The notes under the pieces are model-generated. The model was not told where the DNA came from, made no database searches, and was given only the letters and a program-made list of their open reading frames with translations. This document shows, one piece after another, positions 62,450 to 64,000 of a DNA stretch of 64,000 nucleotides. The position numbers and the translations under genes were made by a program. Source of the stretch: an uncultured Tenacibaculum sp. (GTDB taxonomy: Bacteria; Bacteroidota; Bacteroidia; Flavobacteriales; Flavobacteriaceae); contig CANMWK010000001.1 of the NCBI GenBank assembly GCA_947501615.1, positions 496,001 through 560,000 on the forward strand, read 5' to 3'. Position 1 is the stretch's first letter. Each line of letters opens with the position of its first letter.

Positions 62450-63838
62450 TTAAATTATTTCCTGTATTTCTTTTATAAATCGTTTAGCCAAATCATCTGC
62501 TTTTTCTTGAGACATAGCTTCTGTATAAATTCTAATAATTGGTTCTGTATTCGATTTTCTTAAGTGTATCCATTCTTTAGGAAAATCAATTTTAACACCA
62601 TCTATGGTAGTTACATCTTCGGCTTTATATTTTTCTGCCATAGTAGCTAATAATTTATCTACATCAATCTCAGGTGTTAATTGAATTTTATTTTTACTCA
62701 TAAAATAATTAGGATAGCTATCTCGTAAGGTTTTACATGATACTTTCTTTTGCGCTAAATGAGATAAAAATAAAGCTACACCAACTAATGAATCTCTACC
62801 ATAATGAGAATCTGGATAAATAATTCCTCCATTTCCTTCACCTCCTATTACTGTGTTTGTGTCTTTCATCATTTGAACTACATTAACCTCACCTACAGCA
62901 CTGGCAGTATATGTTCCTCCATGAGTTTCAGTAATATCACGCAAAGCTCGTGAAGAAGATAAATTAGACACTGTATTTCCTCCCTTATTTTTACTTAAAA
63001 CATAGTCTGCACAAGCTACTAAAGTGTATTCTTCTCCAAACATAGAACCATCTTCACTAATTAAAGCCAAACGATCTACATCTGGATCCACTACAATACC
63101 AAAATCGGCTTTCTTTTTAACAACAAGCTCAGAAATATCTGTTAAGTGTTCTTTTAAAGGTTCTGGATTGTGAGGAAATTGTCCATTTGGTTCACAATAT
63201 AACTCGATACATTTTACACCCAATTCTTTCAATAAAGCAGGAATAGCAATTCCTCCAGTTGAGTTTACACCATCAACAACAACTTTAAACTTTGCTTTTT
63301 TAATCGCTTTTTTATCTACTAAAGGTAGTTTTAAAACTTCTTTTATATGCTTTTTAATATAGTTTTTCTTCTTTCTGTAGCTTCCTAAATCATCAACTTC
63401 AGCAAAATCGAAGTCTTCTGCATCAGCTATTTTTAAAATCTCTTCTCCATCTTTACCATTCAAAAACTCTCCTTTTTCGTTCAGAAGTTTTAAAGCATTC
63501 CATTGTTTTGGATTATGAGATGCTGTAAGAATAATACCACCATCTGCTTTTTCAATAGGTACAGCTACTTCAACTGTAGGTGTAGTAGATAAACCTAGAT
63601 CAACAACATCTATTCCTAAACCTATTAAGGTATCCGATACTAATCCACTTATCATTTTTCCAGAAATCCTAGCATCTCTACCTATGATTATTTTTATTTC
63701 TTTTTTTTCTTTGTTTTTATTTTTAATAAAAGTACCGTACGCAGCAGCAAATTTAACTGCATCGATTGGTGTTAAATTATCTCCTGTATTTCCTCCTATA
63801 GTTCCTCTAATTCCAGATATAGATTTGATTAATGTCAT
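62450..63838 (-). CDS. glmM: Phosphoglucosamine mutase (or related phosphohexomutase)
   Basis: The 462-aa protein has the alpha-D-phosphohexomutase landmarks. The phosphoserine loop is TASHNPKQWNALK. The Mg2+ loop is DPDVDRLAL, the sugar-binding loop is GGEGNGGIIYP, and the phosphate-binding loop is RKSNTEPIIRIY. GlmM converts glucosamine-6-phosphate to glucosamine-1-phosphate for UDP-GlcNAc and cell wall synthesis. The GEGNGG loop (a GEXSGH-type in GlmM, GEMSGH in phosphomannomutases) differs slightly, so a phosphomannomutase role cannot be ruled out. Confidence 0.85.
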   Translation of the reverse strand: MTLIKSISGIRGTIGGNTGDNLTPIDAVKFAAAYGTFIKNKNKEKKEIKIIIGRDARISGKMISGLVSDTLIGLGIDVVDLGLSTTPTVEVAVPIEKADGGIILTASHNPKQWNALKLLNEKGEFLNGKDGEEILKIADAEDFDFAEVDDLGSYRKKKNYIKKHIKEVLKLPLVDKKAIKKAKFKVVVDGVNSTGGIAIPALLKELGVKCIELYCEPNGQFPHNPEPLKEHLTDISELVVKKKADFGIVVDPDVDRLALISEDGSMFGEEYTLVACADYVLSKNKGGNTVSNLSSSRALRDITETHGGTYTASAVGEVNVVQMMKDTNTVIGGEGNGGIIYPDSHYGRDSLVGVALFLSHLAQKKVSCKTLRDSYPNYFMSKNKIQLTPEIDVDKLLATMAEKYKAEDVTTIDGVKIDFPKEWIHLRKSNTEPIIRIYTEAMSQEKADDLAKRFIKEIQEII

Positions 63839-63859
63839 ATTTGTTTTTCCGTTTTAAAG

Positions 63860-63867
63860 CAAAGATA
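63860..63867 (-). promoter_or_regulatory. Putative glmM promoter, -7 box
   Basis: Minus-strand TATCTTTG matches TAnnTTTG, and TTTG (63885-63888 complement) stands 17 bp upstream as the -33 element. This is the only promoter in the window with both boxes clear. Confidence 0.65.
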
Positions 63868-63893
63868 ATCATCTAGATTTTATACAAAAAAAA

Positions 63894-63926
63894 GAGACTG
63901 TCTAAAAATACTTTAAACAGTCTCTT
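63894..63926 (-). terminator. Terminator between the edge gene and glmM
   Basis: AGAGACTGT and ACAGTCTCT form the stem of a hairpin just after the stop of the partial gene at the right edge. It shares AGACTGTCTAAAAA with the element at 1883. Confidence 0.75.
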
Positions 63927-63945
63927 TTACTATTTTTTGATTTTT

Positions 63946-64000
63946 TTATAAATCAAACATAGCTCCAACATTAAAATATCCTCCAGAACCAATTCCAGAA
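63946..64000 (-). CDS. C-terminal end of an outer-membrane-like protein, cut by window edge
   Basis: On the minus strand the last 17 codons before a TAA (63946-63948) read SGIGSGGYFNVGAMFDL. A final hydrophobic/aromatic strand ending in a Phe-containing residue pair is typical of outer-membrane beta-barrels. It has its own terminator. The family cannot be determined from this fragment. Confidence 0.5.
   Translation of the reverse strand, partial: SGIGSGGYFNVGAMFDL

Overview
The window is AT-rich chromosomal DNA from a Bacteroidota bacterium, most likely a marine member of the Flavobacteriaceae (Tenacibaculum/Polaribacter-like; the genus is inference). Support comes from the protein families present: propeller-type LytS kinases with LytTR regulators, many SpII lipoproteins, Asp-box propeller proteins and a DUF4369-TlpA thioredoxin. 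Several genes also follow the Bacteroidota -7 promoter box TAnnTTTG, and Shine-Dalgarno sequences are not evident. I saw no rRNA, tRNA, CRISPR array, phage or transposase gene. Almost everything reads on the minus strand.

Layout. 0-8.5 kb: a truncated secreted protein, a CPA1 antiporter, then a compact six-gene minus-strand operon (7787 down to 1976). It encodes a Rieske-FMN glutamate-synthase-like fusion, a small outer-membrane-like protein, an MscS channel, a DUF2721 membrane protein, a Rieske-pyruvate-oxidase-like (TPP) fusion and a YHS protein. A Crp/Fnr regulator lies just upstream. This is the best candidate for an undescribed metabolic or redox system. 8.5-10.5 kb: a decayed gene, an orphan membrane-anchored protein and two palindromic elements. 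10.5-28.7 kb: three paralogous secreted Asp-box (VPS10/BNR) propeller proteins, an acyltransferase, a dienelactone hydrolase, a PhoD phosphatase, and a Ggt-transporter-ArgE cluster that suggests uptake and breakdown of gamma-glutamyl, acyl-amino-acid or peptide compounds.

29-48.9 kb: an aminotransferase, then two LytS/LytTR two-component systems, each with probable target genes nearby. Paired direct repeats spaced exactly 21 bp, the geometry of LytTR operators, occur upstream of two secreted-protein genes (first motif). A second motif occurs upstream of an S41 protease-like gene and of the operon that carries the second LytTR regulator. The spacing to the putative -7 box is the same within each pair. 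Between genes at 29.1 kb and 41.2-41.7 kb sit four copies of a structured element with a GGGGG apical loop, each followed by a terminator; this looks like a small-RNA family.

49-64 kb: a SnoaL/enoyl-CoA hydratase operon, two AraC regulators, a 7TM-DISM histidine kinase, cytochrome b561, a methyltransferase, a lipoprotein with four small alpha+beta domains in two duplicated pairs, a pseudouridine synthase, a TlpA thioredoxin, Lrp, an M14 carboxypeptidase, a class V aminotransferase, GlmM, and the C-terminus of an outer-membrane protein at the right edge. All names rest on reading motifs in the translated sequence; no database search was run.
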